Notes: generated by a model from the letters alone, not told the origin. Shown: positions 17,826-28,132, numbered from the stretch's first letter. The stretch: 64,000 bases of DNA from Lysobacter enzymogenes (GCF_023617245.1 NZ_CP067396.1:4836001-4900000); one strand, 5' to 3'. A program made the numbers and translations.

Positions 17826-18377
17826 TTATTGATCTTCCAGCGCCACGGAAGCCGGTCGTTCCAACCAGCCGCCAGCGCCATCCGGCACCAGTTCCACCAA
17901 GTCGATGCGCTCCTCAGACACGCCGGTCACGCGACCGTCGTTCTGCCCCATGTACGCACCGGGTCGAACACGATAAGTCACTTTGTCGGGCGCCATCACC
18001 AGCGCCACGATGTTCTTGCCCGTACCCAGGGTACCGACCATGTCCAGGCCGTCGAGCGGGAACGCTTCGAGCGGCTGCTTGCGGCGCACCTTGTCCGGAC
18101 GCACGCCGGAGCCGCTGTCTTCGTCGGTGAAGGCGGTGCTGAACGGGTCGCGCAGGTCCTGCGCGGCGTATTCGAAGGTTTCGAACTGCTGCATCACCGG
18201 CAGCGGATCCAGCGGCGGCGCCGGGCGCGCCTTGACCTCGGCGACCCACTTCTCGAGGTTGGGCGCTTCGCCGGGCGTGCTGGTGATGCTGCGGAAGCAG
18301 CCGGTGGCCGACAGCGCCAGGACCACGGCGCACGCGGCGAACAGGCGGGAAGGCTTGGACACGGAACTCGCTCGCAT
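17826..18377 (-). CDS. pilP: Type IV pilus lipoprotein PilP
   Basis: The 183-residue protein has a lipoprotein signal with lipobox LSATGC (Cys about residue 27). The C-terminal PilP/HR-type beta domain follows (PLDGLDMVGTLGTGKNIVAL and YRVRPGAYMGQNDGRV). PilP links the inner-membrane PilNO complex to the PilQ secretin in the periplasm. It lies one base after the pilO stop and 9 nt before pilQ, within the five-gene operon. Confidence 0.96.
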   Translation of the reverse strand: MRASSVSKPSRLFAACAVVLALSATGCFRSITSTPGEAPNLEKWVAEVKARPAPPLDPLPVMQQFETFEYAAQDLRDPFSTAFTDEDSGSGVRPDKVRRKQPLEAFPLDGLDMVGTLGTGKNIVALVMAPDKVTYRVRPGAYMGQNDGRVTGVSEERIDLVELVPDGAGGWLERPASVALEDQ

Positions 18378-18378
18378 G

Positions 18379-19062
18379 TCAGTTGCCCTCCTTCTTGGCG
18401 CCGTCCGACCCGTCGGCGGGCGGGCTCTGTGCGGCCATCTCTTCCTCGTCTAGGTAGCGATAGGTCTTGACCGTGCCCGCCAGCTCCAGCGGGCTGTTCG
18501 GGGTGATCCCGCCCATCGCGTCCTTGCTGTTGTTGCCCTTGGGCTTCAGCGAGATGTCGTGCATGGTCATGATGACCACGCGCGGCAGCGAGGCCACGCC
18601 GCTGACGAAGGCGCCGAACTGGTGGTAGGTGCCGACCATGCGCAGCGCGATCGGCTTCTCGGCGTAGAACTCCTTGGGAACCTCAGCGCCGGGCTGGAAC
18701 AGTTCGTTGGAGATGCCGGTGGCCAGCGCGGTCTGCGAGATGTCGACGATCAGGTCGGGCATCTCGGTCTTGCTCGGCAGCTGGCGCAGCATCTGCTGCA
18801 ACTGCTGCTCCATCTGGGTGAGCTGCTGCTTGAGCGGCTCGAGGTTGGCGGCGCGCCCCTGCTTGGTCTCGAAGGTCTGGCGCAGCTCGGTTTCCTTGCC
18901 CTCCAGGCTTTCCAGCTGGGTGCGCTTGTCGCTGACGAACAGGTACCAGGCCAGGCCGACGATCACCAGCCCGACCACGGCGCAGAACACGATCTGCGCC
19001 TGCCGCGGCCAGCTGCCGATGTTGTTGAAGTCCAAGTTCTTCATCGAAGCCTTCTTGCTCAC
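18379..19062 (-). CDS. pilO: Type IV pilus inner-membrane protein PilO
   Basis: The 227-residue protein has a short cytoplasmic N-terminus, one transmembrane helix (QIVFCAVVGLVIVGLAWYLF), a coiled coil (LEGKETELRQTFETKQGRAA through the LKQQLTQMEQQLQQML region) and a ferredoxin-like PilO domain. PilO heterodimerises with PilN in the alignment subcomplex. The start overlaps the pilN stop by 4 nt. A charged tail ends in GSDGAKKEGN. Confidence 0.96.
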   Translation of the reverse strand: MSKKASMKNLDFNNIGSWPRQAQIVFCAVVGLVIVGLAWYLFVSDKRTQLESLEGKETELRQTFETKQGRAANLEPLKQQLTQMEQQLQQMLRQLPSKTEMPDLIVDISQTALATGISNELFQPGAEVPKEFYAEKPIALRMVGTYHQFGAFVSGVASLPRVVIMTMHDISLKPKGNNSKDAMGGITPNSPLELAGTVKTYRYLDEEEMAAQSPPADGSDGAKKEGN

Positions 19063-19907
19063 GACGCGGCTCCAGTCTTGGTGGGGGCGGCGGCCGGCGC
19101 GGCGGGCTTGGCCGGCGCGGCGGCGGGCTTGGCGGCCGGCGGCTGCGCCGGCGCGGCGGGCGCCTGGCCGGGCTTGGCCGCGGCCGGAGCCGCGGGCGCG
19201 CTGCCGGCGGCGGCCGGCGCATTGGCGGCCGGAGCGGCGGCGGCGGGCGCGGCGCCCGCGGGAGCGGGACCGGCGGCCGCGACCGGCGCATTGGCCGCGG
19301 CGGCTTCGGCCGGAGCGGCCGGCGCGTCGGGAATGCCGTCGCCGTCCTCGTCCTTGGGCGCGTTCGGATTGGCCAGCTTGACCGTCAGCTTGAACTCGTA
19401 CGGCAGGCCCTTACCGCCGCCGTCCTTGGCCTCGATGATGGTCAGGTCCGGCTTGCTCATCCAGCCGGAGACCTCGAGGTTGCGCATGTAGGTACTGACG
19501 CGGGCGTTGGACTGCGCGCGGCCTTCCAGGGTCAGGGTCTCGGCGTCCTGCTTGATCGCGGTCAGCACCGCGCCGTCGGGAATGGTGCGCACCAGCGAAT
19601 CGAACAGGTGCACCATCTGCGAGCGGTTGGACTGCAGCTTCTCGATCACTTCCTTGCGCGCGAGCAGCTTGGCCTTCTTCTTGTCGAGCTCCTCGATCTC
19701 CGCGATCTTCTTGTCGACCTCGGCGATCTGGCCGTCGAGGAAGCTGTTGCGCTTCTCCTGGCCGCTGATTTCGTTGCTGTAGTAGAAGACGATCAGGAAC
19801 GACAGCGCCGCCGCGGCCAGGGCCGACAGGCCCAGCATCGCGCCGAATTCCTTCTGCCGTGCCTTGCGGCGCTCGGCGCGCCACGGGAGCAGGTTGATGC
19901 GTGCCAT
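19059..19907 (-). CDS. pilN: Type IV pilus assembly protein PilN with long Ala/Pro-rich tail
   Basis: The N-terminal 185 residues are a typical PilN: INLLPWRAERRKARQKEF at residues 3-20 (the PilM-binding motif), one transmembrane helix, a coiled coil and an alpha/beta domain. The last 95 or so residues are unusual. They start with an acidic DEDGDGIPD motif resembling a calcium-binding D-x-D-G-D-G-x-x-D loop and continue as almost pure Ala/Pro/Gly with scattered Lys. PilN homologues normally stop near 200 residues. The tail should lie in the periplasm. The gene overlaps pilM by one base and pilO by 4 nt. Confidence 0.95.
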   Translation of the reverse strand: MARINLLPWRAERRKARQKEFGAMLGLSALAAAALSFLIVFYYSNEISGQEKRNSFLDGQIAEVDKKIAEIEELDKKKAKLLARKEVIEKLQSNRSQMVHLFDSLVRTIPDGAVLTAIKQDAETLTLEGRAQSNARVSTYMRNLEVSGWMSKPDLTIIEAKDGGGKGLPYEFKLTVKLANPNAPKDEDGDGIPDAPAAPAEAAAANAPVAAAGPAPAGAAPAAAAPAANAPAAAGSAPAAPAAAKPGQAPAAPAQPPAAKPAAAPAKPAAPAAAPTKTGAAS

Positions 19908-20965
19908 CAGTCGAAGCTCCTCAGGGCCAGGCCGCAGGCGATCATCAGCGCGGGAGCGTCCTGCGCCAGCGCGTGCGCCTGCACGCGCGGCCCCAGGGTC
20001 ATGTGCGCGAGCGGATTGGCCACCGTGGTCGGGATGCCGAGCTGCTCTTCGACCATCTCGGCGATGCGCGGGATCGAGGCGCCGCCGCCGGCCAGGACGA
20101 TCTGGTCGACGCGGTTGAACTCGCTGCCGGCGTAGAAGAACTGCAGCAGGCGGCTGACCTGCTGGACCATGGCTTCCTTGAACGGCTCCAACACCTCGGC
20201 CTGGTAGCTCTCCGGCAGCCCGCCCTGGCGCTTGGCCAGGCCGGCTTCCTCGTAGCTCAGGCCGTAACGGCGCATGACCTCGTCGGTCAGCTGCTTGCCG
20301 CCGAACACCTGCTCGCGGTGATAGAGGCTGCGGCCGTTGCGCAGGACGTTGAGCGTGGTCATGGTCGCGCCCGAGTCGACCAGGGCGACCAGGCCGTCGC
20401 GCGGCCCGCTGAGGGTGTCGGCGAGCAGCGCGAACGCGTTCTCGATCGCGAAGGCTTCCACGTCCATGACCCGCGGGGTCAGGCCGCCGAGCTCCAGCGC
20501 CGAGGCGCGCACTTCCACGTTCTCCGAACGCGACGCGGCGAGCAGCACCTGGATCATGTCCGGGCTGCCCGGCATCGGGCCGAGCACTTCGAAATCGTGG
20601 TTGACCTCGTCGATCGGATACGGCACGTAGTTCGCCGCTTCCAGCTCGACCTGCGACTCCAGATCGTCCTCGTCCAGGTCGGCCGGCATGCCGATGACGC
20701 GGGTGATCACCGAGGAACCGGCGACCGCCGCGGCGGCGTGCTTGGCGCGGGTCCCCGAGCGGGCCACGGCGCGTTTGATCGCCTCGCCCACCGCTTCGAC
20801 CTCGACGATGTTCTTTTCCACCACCGCGTTCGGCGGCAACGGCTCGACCGCGTAATGCTCAACGCGGTAGCGATTGCCCGCACGCGAAAGTTGCAGCAAC
20901 TTTACCGCGGTCGAACTGATGTCCACGCCGACGAGAGCCGGCTGGCTTTTTGTGATGAGTCCCAC
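19907..20965 (-). CDS. pilM: Type IV pilus assembly ATPase-like protein PilM
   Basis: The 352-residue protein is actin-like (FtsA/PilM fold): GVDISSTAVKLLQLSR at the N-terminus, a central LVDSGATMTTLNVLRNG phosphate-type loop, and QIVLAGGGASIPRIAEMVEEQ near the C-terminus. PilM binds the cytoplasmic N-terminus of PilN. I chose the GTG at 20965 because the frame there reads GLITKSQPALVG, the usual PilM beginning, and GGGGAGA lies about 6 nt upstream. A longer TTG start at 20986 would include the ribosome-binding site. It is the first gene of pilMNOPQ. Confidence 0.95.
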   Translation of the reverse strand: MGLITKSQPALVGVDISSTAVKLLQLSRAGNRYRVEHYAVEPLPPNAVVEKNIVEVEAVGEAIKRAVARSGTRAKHAAAAVAGSSVITRVIGMPADLDEDDLESQVELEAANYVPYPIDEVNHDFEVLGPMPGSPDMIQVLLAASRSENVEVRASALELGGLTPRVMDVEAFAIENAFALLADTLSGPRDGLVALVDSGATMTTLNVLRNGRSLYHREQVFGGKQLTDEVMRRYGLSYEEAGLAKRQGGLPESYQAEVLEPFKEAMVQQVSRLLQFFYAGSEFNRVDQIVLAGGGASIPRIAEMVEEQLGIPTTVANPLAHMTLGPRVQAHALAQDAPALMIACGLALRSFD

Positions 20966-21017
20966 AGTTATCTCCCCATGCCACAAGCGCTTACGCGCAC
21001 TTCGTGTGGCCCCGGCT

Positions 21018-21046
21018 TAGATAACGGACTTTTCACAGGCTGGCAA
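21018..21046 (-). promoter_or_regulatory. Candidate sigma-70 promoter of pilMNOPQ
   Basis: On the minus strand TTGCCA and TATCTA are separated by 17 bases, about 50 bases upstream of the pilM GTG. The area is one of the few AT-richer patches in this gap. Confidence 0.6.
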
Positions 21047-21576
21047 CCACTTCTTTCACGATTGCCAACCCAGTCGTGCTTTTTTGACCTTTGGCGTCAC
21101 GTGACCGCCACGGTCAGTCCACCTGGGCGACACATACCGCTGCAGCCCCCGAAACCGCGATTCAGGGCGCGGTTCGCGCGGCCGGGGCCGGATGCGCTGC
21201 GTCCGCGCCGCGCTTGCGCGCTCGGGTTCGCCCGATCCTGCCGCCGGCTCGGCACCGCGATCCGTGCCGGCGCCTGCAATTCGCCCGCGAACCACCACCG
21301 CACAGTGCGCGCGCGCTCACAGCTCGCGCAAGCCGTGCCAGCCGCGCGTGAGACTGCGTGAGCGCCAGCGGGCCCGGCGGTGGCCCGGCGCCGAGCCCGC
21401 AGCGACCCGCCCGCCAGTCCGCCCCGCCCGCCGCCGCCCGCGGACGGGACCGGCCTGCCCCACCCCGGGGTGCCGCGCCGCGTCACCCCGGCCGCGGGCG
21501 AAGCGCGACCCGGGTCGCGTTCCGCGCTCATCTATACTTCCCCGCCACGACCCCAAGACACCCGGAAGCCCAATAG
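21047..21576. other. Divergent intergenic region pilM / PBP1A, no gene seen
   Basis: About 530 bases of GC-rich DNA between the pil promoter and the PBP1A start. Reading frames are Arg/Pro/Ala-rich shadows. In Xanthomonadaceae and other gammaproteobacteria the pilM operon and the PBP1A gene are commonly divergent neighbours, so this gap probably carries both promoters. Confidence 0.5.
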
Positions 21577-24144
21577 ATGTCCCGACTTCGCCGTTGGCTG
21601 CGCTGGGCGCTGTACGCGTTCATCGGCGCGGCCCTGCTGGGCGCGATCGCGCTCGGCACGCTGTACTACCTGATCGTGCCCAAGCTGCCGGACGTTGAGA
21701 CCCTGCGCACGATCGAGCTGCAGGAGCCGATGTACGTCTACGCCCGCGACGGCCGCCTGATGGCGATGTTCGGCGAGACCCGGCGCTACCCGGTGGCGAT
21801 CGAGGACGTGCCCGACCGGCTCAAGAACGCGTTCATCGCGATCGAAGACTCGCGCTTCTACACCCACCACGGCATCGACTACAAAGGCATCGCGCGCGCG
21901 GTGTGGCTGCTGGCCACCACCGACGACAAGCGCGTGCCCGGCGGCTCGACCATCACCCAGCAGGTCGCGCGCCAGTACTTCCTGAGCTCGGAGTACAGCT
22001 ACAAGCGCAAGCTCGGCGAAATGCTGCTGGCGATGCGCATGGAGCGCGAGCTGAGCAAGGACGAGATCTTCGAGCTGTACTTGAACAAGAGCTTCTTCGG
22101 CAACCGCGCCTACGGCGTCGGCGCCGCCGCCGAGTTCTACTACGGCAAGAAGATGAACGAGCTGAGCCTGGACGAGATGGCCTCGCTCGCCGGCATCCCG
22201 AAGTTCCCGTCCAGCGGCAATCCGCTGAGCAATCCCGACCGCGCCAAGATCCGCCGCGACTACATCCTCGACCGCATGGCCGAGCAGAACTTCGTCACCC
22301 GCGCCGAGGCCGACGCGGCCAAGACGGTGGCGATGCACGCCAGCCCGCACGAGCGTCCGGTCGAGGTGTACGCGCCGTACGTGGCCGAAATGGTGCGCCA
22401 GGAAATGGTCGCCCGTTACGGCGCCGAAGCGCTGACCAAGGGCTACCACGTCACCACCACCATCGACCCGGAGCTGCAGACCGCGGCCGACAAGGCGATC
22501 CGCGACGGCCTGTCGGTGTACGACCGCCGCCACGGCTGGCACGGCGTGGAGCAGCACTTCGAACTGGCCCCGAGCGAAGACGCCACCGCCGCCAAGGTGC
22601 GCCTGCGCGGCATCCCGGCCCAGGCCAACCTGTTGCCGGCGGTGGTGCTGTCGACGGCCGGCGGCCAGGCCAGCGTGGTGCTCGGCGACGGCACCGAACT
22701 CGCGCTGAGCGAGAAACAAGGCTTCCTCGGCCGCAGCCCGGGCAGCCTGCTCAAGCGCGGCGATCTGGTGCGGGTGGCGCGGATCGAGACCGCCGCGCCG
22801 GCGCCCGCGGCCAAGCCCGGCGAAACCGCCGCGCAGCCGGCGGCGGCGCCGACTGCGCCGCCGACCATCAGCTACCGCCTCGATCAGTTGCCGCAGGCGC
22901 AGGCCGCTCTGGTCTCGCTGGAACCGGGCAACGGCGCGTTGCGCGCGCTGTCCGGCGGCTACAGCTTCGCCGGCGCCAAGTTCAACCGCGCCACCCAGGC
23001 GCGGCGCCAGCCGGGTTCGAGCTTCAAGCCGTTCGTGTACGCCGCCTCGTTCGAGCGCGGCTACAACCCGGCCTCGATCGTGCTCGACGCCCCGGTGGTG
23101 TTCAAGGACCGCCGCGGCCACCTGTGGCGCCCGCAGAACGACGGCGGCAACTTCGCCGGCCCGATGCGCGTGCGCGAGGCGATGGTGCAGTCGCGCAACC
23201 TGGTCTCGGTGCGCCTGCTCGACGCCATCGGCGTCGACTTCGCGCGCAAGTACATCAGCCACTTCGGCTTCGACATCGAGCAACTGCCGCCGAACCTGTC
23301 GATGTCGCTGGGCACCGCCTCGCTGACCCCGCTGTCGGTCGCGCGCGGCTACGCCACCTTCGCCAACGGCGGTTTCCGCATCGATCCGTGGTTCATCGAC
23401 GAGGTCAAGGACCGCGCCGGCGCGGTGGTGTTCAAGGAAAAGCCCGCCACCGCCTGCCCGCAGTGCGTCGGCCGCGGCGGCACCGCCAGCGCGGCGCTGC
23501 CGGCCAACAACGTCGTCGACGGCTTCGACCTGGGCCCGGCGCCGGGCGCGGTCGCCGACGCCAGGAAGCCCGATCCGAAGAAGGACAAGAAGGACAAGGC
23601 CAAGCCCGAGGAGCCGGCGAAGAAGCTCACGCCGGAAGAGATCGCGCAGATCAAGGTCGCGCCGCGCGCGATCGACGACCGCATCGCCTACCAGATCGTC
23701 TCGATGCTGCGCGACGTGGTCAAGCGCGGCACCGGCACCGCGGCCAAGGTGCTCGGCCGCGACGACGTCGGCGGCAAGACCGGCTCGACCAACGACCACC
23801 GCGACGCCTGGTTCTCCGGCTTCGGCGGCCCCTACGTCACCACCGTCTGGGTCGGCCGCGACAACTACAAGTCGCTGGGCTATCGCGAGTACGGCGGCAA
23901 GGCCGCGCTGCCGATCTGGATCGACTACATGCGCGTGGCGCTCAAGGACCAGCCGATCCGCGACAACGAACCGCCGGAGGGCATGGTCAAGGTCTCCGTC
24001 GGCGCCAGCGGCGCGCTGATTCCCGACGGCGCCGGCGGCATCGTCGAGTGGGTCAAGGCCGAGGACCTGGAGCGGATGCAGACCTACACCGACTACGGCA
24101 GCGAAGACCAGGCGCCGTCGGAAGAGTCGTTCGACATCTTCTGA
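21577..24144 (+). CDS. mrcA: Penicillin-binding protein 1A, bifunctional glycosyltransferase/transpeptidase
   Basis: The 855-residue class A PBP has an N-terminal membrane anchor (ALYAFIGAALLGAIALGTLYY). The GT51 glycosyltransferase domain includes catalytic IAIEDSRFYTHHGID and GGSTITQQVARQYFL. The OB-like domain carries an Ala/Pro-rich linker. The transpeptidase has SSFKP (nucleophile Ser, about residue 488), SRN and KTGS (about 731-734). Between SRN and KTGS is a Lys/Asp/Pro-rich insert (DPKKDKKDKAKPEEPAKK). It polymerises and crosslinks peptidoglycan. It is divergent from pilMNOPQ, the conserved arrangement. Confidence 0.96.
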   Translation: MSRLRRWLRWALYAFIGAALLGAIALGTLYYLIVPKLPDVETLRTIELQEPMYVYARDGRLMAMFGETRRYPVAIEDVPDRLKNAFIAIEDSRFYTHHGIDYKGIARAVWLLATTDDKRVPGGSTITQQVARQYFLSSEYSYKRKLGEMLLAMRMERELSKDEIFELYLNKSFFGNRAYGVGAAAEFYYGKKMNELSLDEMASLAGIPKFPSSGNPLSNPDRAKIRRDYILDRMAEQNFVTRAEADAAKTVAMHASPHERPVEVYAPYVAEMVRQEMVARYGAEALTKGYHVTTTIDPELQTAADKAIRDGLSVYDRRHGWHGVEQHFELAPSEDATAAKVRLRGIPAQANLLPAVVLSTAGGQASVVLGDGTELALSEKQGFLGRSPGSLLKRGDLVRVARIETAAPAPAAKPGETAAQPAAAPTAPPTISYRLDQLPQAQAALVSLEPGNGALRALSGGYSFAGAKFNRATQARRQPGSSFKPFVYAASFERGYNPASIVLDAPVVFKDRRGHLWRPQNDGGNFAGPMRVREAMVQSRNLVSVRLLDAIGVDFARKYISHFGFDIEQLPPNLSMSLGTASLTPLSVARGYATFANGGFRIDPWFIDEVKDRAGAVVFKEKPATACPQCVGRGGTASAALPANNVVDGFDLGPAPGAVADARKPDPKKDKKDKAKPEEPAKKLTPEEIAQIKVAPRAIDDRIAYQIVSMLRDVVKRGTGTAAKVLGRDDVGGKTGSTNDHRDAWFSGFGGPYVTTVWVGRDNYKSLGYREYGGKAALPIWIDYMRVALKDQPIRDNEPPEGMVKVSVGASGALIPDGAGGIVEWVKAEDLERMQTYTDYGSEDQAPSEESFDIF

Positions 24145-24166
24145 CCGCGGCCTCGTCGCGAAACCG

Positions 24167-24199
24167 AAAGCCGCACGCCTCGCGCGTGCGGCTTTTTTT
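24167..24199 (+). terminator. Rho-independent terminator of PBP1A gene
   Basis: AAAGCCGCACGC-ctcgc-GCGTGCGGCTTT followed by further T residues, 23 bases beyond the stop codon. A strong 12-bp stem with a T run. Confidence 0.92.
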
Positions 24200-24240
24200 C
24201 TGCCCGGGCCGCGGCTTTCGCAGGACAGCCCGCGGCGTTT

Positions 24241-24434
24241 GTGGGAGGGACTTCAGGCCCGATGCTTCGAGCGGTTGTGGGAAGGCCTTCAGACCCGACG
24301 CTCCGAGCGGTTGTGGGAGGGCCTTCAGTCCCGACGCTCCGAGCGGTTGTGGGAGGGCCTTCAGGCCCGACGCTTTCCGGTCAGGTCGCGGCGATCAGAA
24401 ACAAGAGCATCCGGCCTGAAGGCCCTCCCGCAAC
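24241..24434. repeat. Tandem REP array (36-bp period) closed by an inverted unit
   Basis: GTGGG-headed REP units start at 24241, 24277, 24313 and 24349, exactly 36 bp apart, all in the same orientation. The shared inter-unit tail is CGAGCGGTT. The last unit runs through the usual linker (GGTCAGGTCGCGGCGATC) into an inverted unit ending near 24434. Nothing unique lies between units, so this is amplified REP DNA, not a CRISPR array. Confidence 0.9.
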
Positions 24435-24587
24435 CGCCTGAACACCGCCCGCTTGCCCGATCTGGCGCCTCGCCGCGCGGCCCGGCGCGGACATTGCCGC
24501 GCCGCGCGGACGTGCTAGCTTTGGGCTGCCGGTGCACCCCGGCCGCGGCGAGCGCCCTCGCCGTGACGTGCCCGCCCGGAGGTCGAG

Positions 24588-25241
24588 ATGCACCAGGCCC
24601 GACAGCACGCACACCAGCATGCGCAGACCCGCACCCGCGAGCGCCGCAGGCGCGTCGCCCACGAGGCGGCCCGGCTGATGGCCGAAAGCGGCTACCGCGA
24701 CTACCACCAGGCCAAGCTCAAGGCCGCCGAGCGGCTCGGCATCTTCGACGACGCCTCGCTGCCGGCCAACCGCGAGATCGAGGACGCGCTGCGCGAGTAC
24801 CAGCGCCTGTTCCAGCGCGAGCACGCCGACGGCCTGCGCCAGCGCCGCGAGGCCGCGCTGCGGGCGATGGAGTTCTTCGCCGGCTTCGAACCGCGCCTGG
24901 TCGGCCCGGTGCTCGAGGGCACCGCCGACGCGCGCAGCCCGGTCGCGCTGCACCTGTACTGCGACGATTTCGAAGCGGTCCCGCGCTTCCTCGAACAGCA
25001 CCACATCCCGGCCGAGACCCGCGAGCGCCGCCTGCGCCTGGACCGCGAGCGCGCCGAGGACTTCCCGGTCTGGGTGTTCAGCGCCGAGGAGTTGGGCTTC
25101 GACCTGACCGTGCTGCCGCTGGACGTGCTGCGCCAGGCGCCGCTGTCCAACGTCGACGAGAAACCGATGAAGCGCGCCTCGACGGCGCAGGTGCGGCAGA
25201 TGCTGGCCGAAGAGGAAATCTCGCTGTTCGAACGCGGCTGA
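24588..25241 (+). CDS. Conserved hypothetical protein
   Basis: I recognise this 217-residue protein only as a conserved proteobacterial family of unknown function. The N-terminal part is helical and basic (ARLMAESGYRDYHQAKLKAA, PANREIEDALREYQRLF). The middle contains RLVGPVLEGTADARSPVALH followed by LYCDDFEAVPRFLEQHHIP, and then a beta-rich segment (FPVWVFSAEELGFDLTVLPL). The GPVL-GTA-SPV-LHL pattern resembles a nucleotidyltransferase-type core, but catalytic residues are not certain. A helical tail ends in RQMLAEEEISLFERG. No signal peptide, so cytoplasmic. It stands alone between a REP array and another REP pair. Confidence 0.8.
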   Translation: MHQARQHAHQHAQTRTRERRRRVAHEAARLMAESGYRDYHQAKLKAAERLGIFDDASLPANREIEDALREYQRLFQREHADGLRQRREAALRAMEFFAGFEPRLVGPVLEGTADARSPVALHLYCDDFEAVPRFLEQHHIPAETRERRLRLDRERAEDFPVWVFSAEELGFDLTVLPLDVLRQAPLSNVDEKPMKRASTAQVRQMLAEEEISLFERG

Positions 25242-25327
25242 GCCGGGCGCGCCAGCGGCGCCTGCGTCCGGGCTCCCGCGCAGCGCTCCGCATCTGCGAT
25301 CGCCCTGCATATGCGTACGAGGCGCTT

Positions 25328-25410
25328 GTGGGAGGGACTTCAGTCCCGACGCTTTCGTGCCAGACCGCGGCGAGCGCATCGAAAGGCGTCGGGACTGAAG
25401 TTCTTCCCAC
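25328..25410. repeat. REP pair
   Basis: A forward GTGGGAGGGACTTCAGTCCC unit, a linker, and an inverted unit ending CTTCCCAC, between two uncharacterised genes. Confidence 0.88.
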
Positions 25411-25471
25411 AAAAGCCGAAGGCGTTCCGCAACGGCCGCGACAGCGGCTCACTCGACCGGATCGAAGCGAC

Positions 25472-26494
25472 ATGCAAGGACTGCAACCACGCACCGCCCC
25501 CGCGGCCGACGGCCGGCATCCGCGCCGCCTCATCCGCAACATGCTCCTGGCGGCCGCGATGGCGTCTGCGGCGCTGGCGTCGGTCGCCGGCGCCGACATC
25601 AGCGCGATGCCTGCCGCGTCCGCCAGCCCGGCCTCCGCAAACCCAGCCTCCGCCAAGCCCCGCCCCGCGCCGGCTGCGCGCGCCAGCGCAGCAGCCTCCA
25701 CCGTCGCCGACCTCGTCGCGCGCCTGCGCGCCCGCGCCGCCGCCTCGCAACGCAGCCCGGCGGTGCGCGCCGATTACCTCGCCCTGCTGCGCGCGCAGGG
25801 CCTGAGCGAGCAACAGCTGCCCTACGCCGACTTCGCCTGGCTGCGGTTGCTGTTCGAAGCCTCGCGCGACGGCGGCTATTGGAACCTGCGCTGGGCGATC
25901 ACCGACCGCGAACCCAATTCGGACGCGATCTGGCGGCAATGGCAGAGCGTGCGCGCACCGGCGCCCGACCGCGCCACCGCGGTCGCCGAATGCGATGAAC
26001 TGTCGGCGTTCTACGCCGTGCTGGCGCGCCTGGGCGGCGTCGGCGGCGTCGGCCTGCTGTGGCCCACGTCCAATCACACGGTCGCGGTCTGGAGCCGCCC
26101 CGGCCCGCCGCGCGAAGCGCGCATCGTCGTGCCGACCACGCTGATCTTCCTCGGCCGCAACGACAGCTTCGGCACCCGCGGTTTCGATCCGTGGAAGCAG
26201 AAACGCATCTATCCCTACACCCGCGCCGACATCGCGCCCTCGCAGCGGCTGCCGCCGGCGCTCGCCGAATTCCTGATCGCCCAGGCCGACCGCTACGCCG
26301 ACGCCTCCGGCCTGAGCCTGCAACGCCTGCGCGAGTTGCGCGAAGGCGTGCTCAAGGGCGCGCTCGGCGCCGGCGAAGCCGCAAGCCAGGCGCGCCGGCA
26401 ACGCGATGCCCTGCCCGCCGGCGCCCAGGCCGATCTCGCCGCCTACGCGCACTTCATCGCCGCCATGCGCGGCCGCGGCCCCGAGTTGGACTGA
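25472..26494 (+). CDS. Exported protein of unknown function with conserved Cys/His region
   Basis: I do not recognise a family with confidence. The 340-residue protein has a basic leader then a hydrophobic signal (MLLAAAMASAALASVAGA, about residues 24-41) and an Ala/Pro/Ser-rich linker. The folded domain contains DRATAVAECDELSAFYAVLA and LLWPTSNHTVAVWS. A Cys followed about 35 residues later by NHTVAVW is reminiscent of papain/transglutaminase-like folds, but this is only a resemblance. It continues with FDPWKQKRIYPYTRADI and a helical C-terminus. A start at the internal Met near 25541 would also leave a signal peptide. Confidence 0.7.
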   Translation: MQGLQPRTAPAADGRHPRRLIRNMLLAAAMASAALASVAGADISAMPAASASPASANPASAKPRPAPAARASAAASTVADLVARLRARAAASQRSPAVRADYLALLRAQGLSEQQLPYADFAWLRLLFEASRDGGYWNLRWAITDREPNSDAIWRQWQSVRAPAPDRATAVAECDELSAFYAVLARLGGVGGVGLLWPTSNHTVAVWSRPGPPREARIVVPTTLIFLGRNDSFGTRGFDPWKQKRIYPYTRADIAPSQRLPPALAEFLIAQADRYADASGLSLQRLRELREGVLKGALGAGEAASQARRQRDALPAGAQADLAAYAHFIAAMRGRGPELD

Positions 26495-26644
26495 GCCGCG
26501 CGCCGACGCTGCGCACGAAAACCTCCGGCCGAAGCATGGCGCGGCCCCTCGACGCCGACACCCGCCGCGACCGCGCGCGATCCATCGCCGCCATGCGCGT
26601 CCGCGGCCGGCGCGCACCGAGCCACGCGCCGACGCCGCAAACGA

Positions 26645-26670
26645 AAACGCCCCGCCGAAGCGGGGCGTTT
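26645..26670 (-). terminator. Terminator of gltA
   Basis: AAACGCCCCGCcgaaGCGGGGCGTTT, a perfect 11-bp stem with A/T-rich arms, 49 bases downstream of the gltA stop. It is symmetrical and may also serve the convergent upstream gene. Confidence 0.85.
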
Positions 26671-26718
26671 ACCGGCGTCGAGCGCTTGCGACCCGCGCGA
26701 GGCGGATCGCGGCGCGGC

Positions 26719-28023
<1,305 letters not shown>

Positions 28024-28104
28024 GAAACACTCCTCAGTCTGCCTGCCGCAGGGATGGCCGCGACAGGAGGGCAACGGGGGGTCGCAAGCACGTTGCGATA
28101 GTGA

Positions 28105-28132
28105 ATTATCGCACAACGCATTCCGAGCCCAA
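28105..28132 (-). promoter_or_regulatory. Candidate promoter of gltA
   Basis: Minus-strand TTGGGC and GATAAT are separated by 16 bases in a locally AT-rich patch, leaving a leader of about 75 nt before the gltA GTG. Confidence 0.5.

Noticed and set aside
24241..24434. 36-bp periodic array resembling a CRISPR
   Set aside because: There are no unique spacers; the whole 36-bp unit repeats and ends in an inverted REP. No cas genes are nearby.
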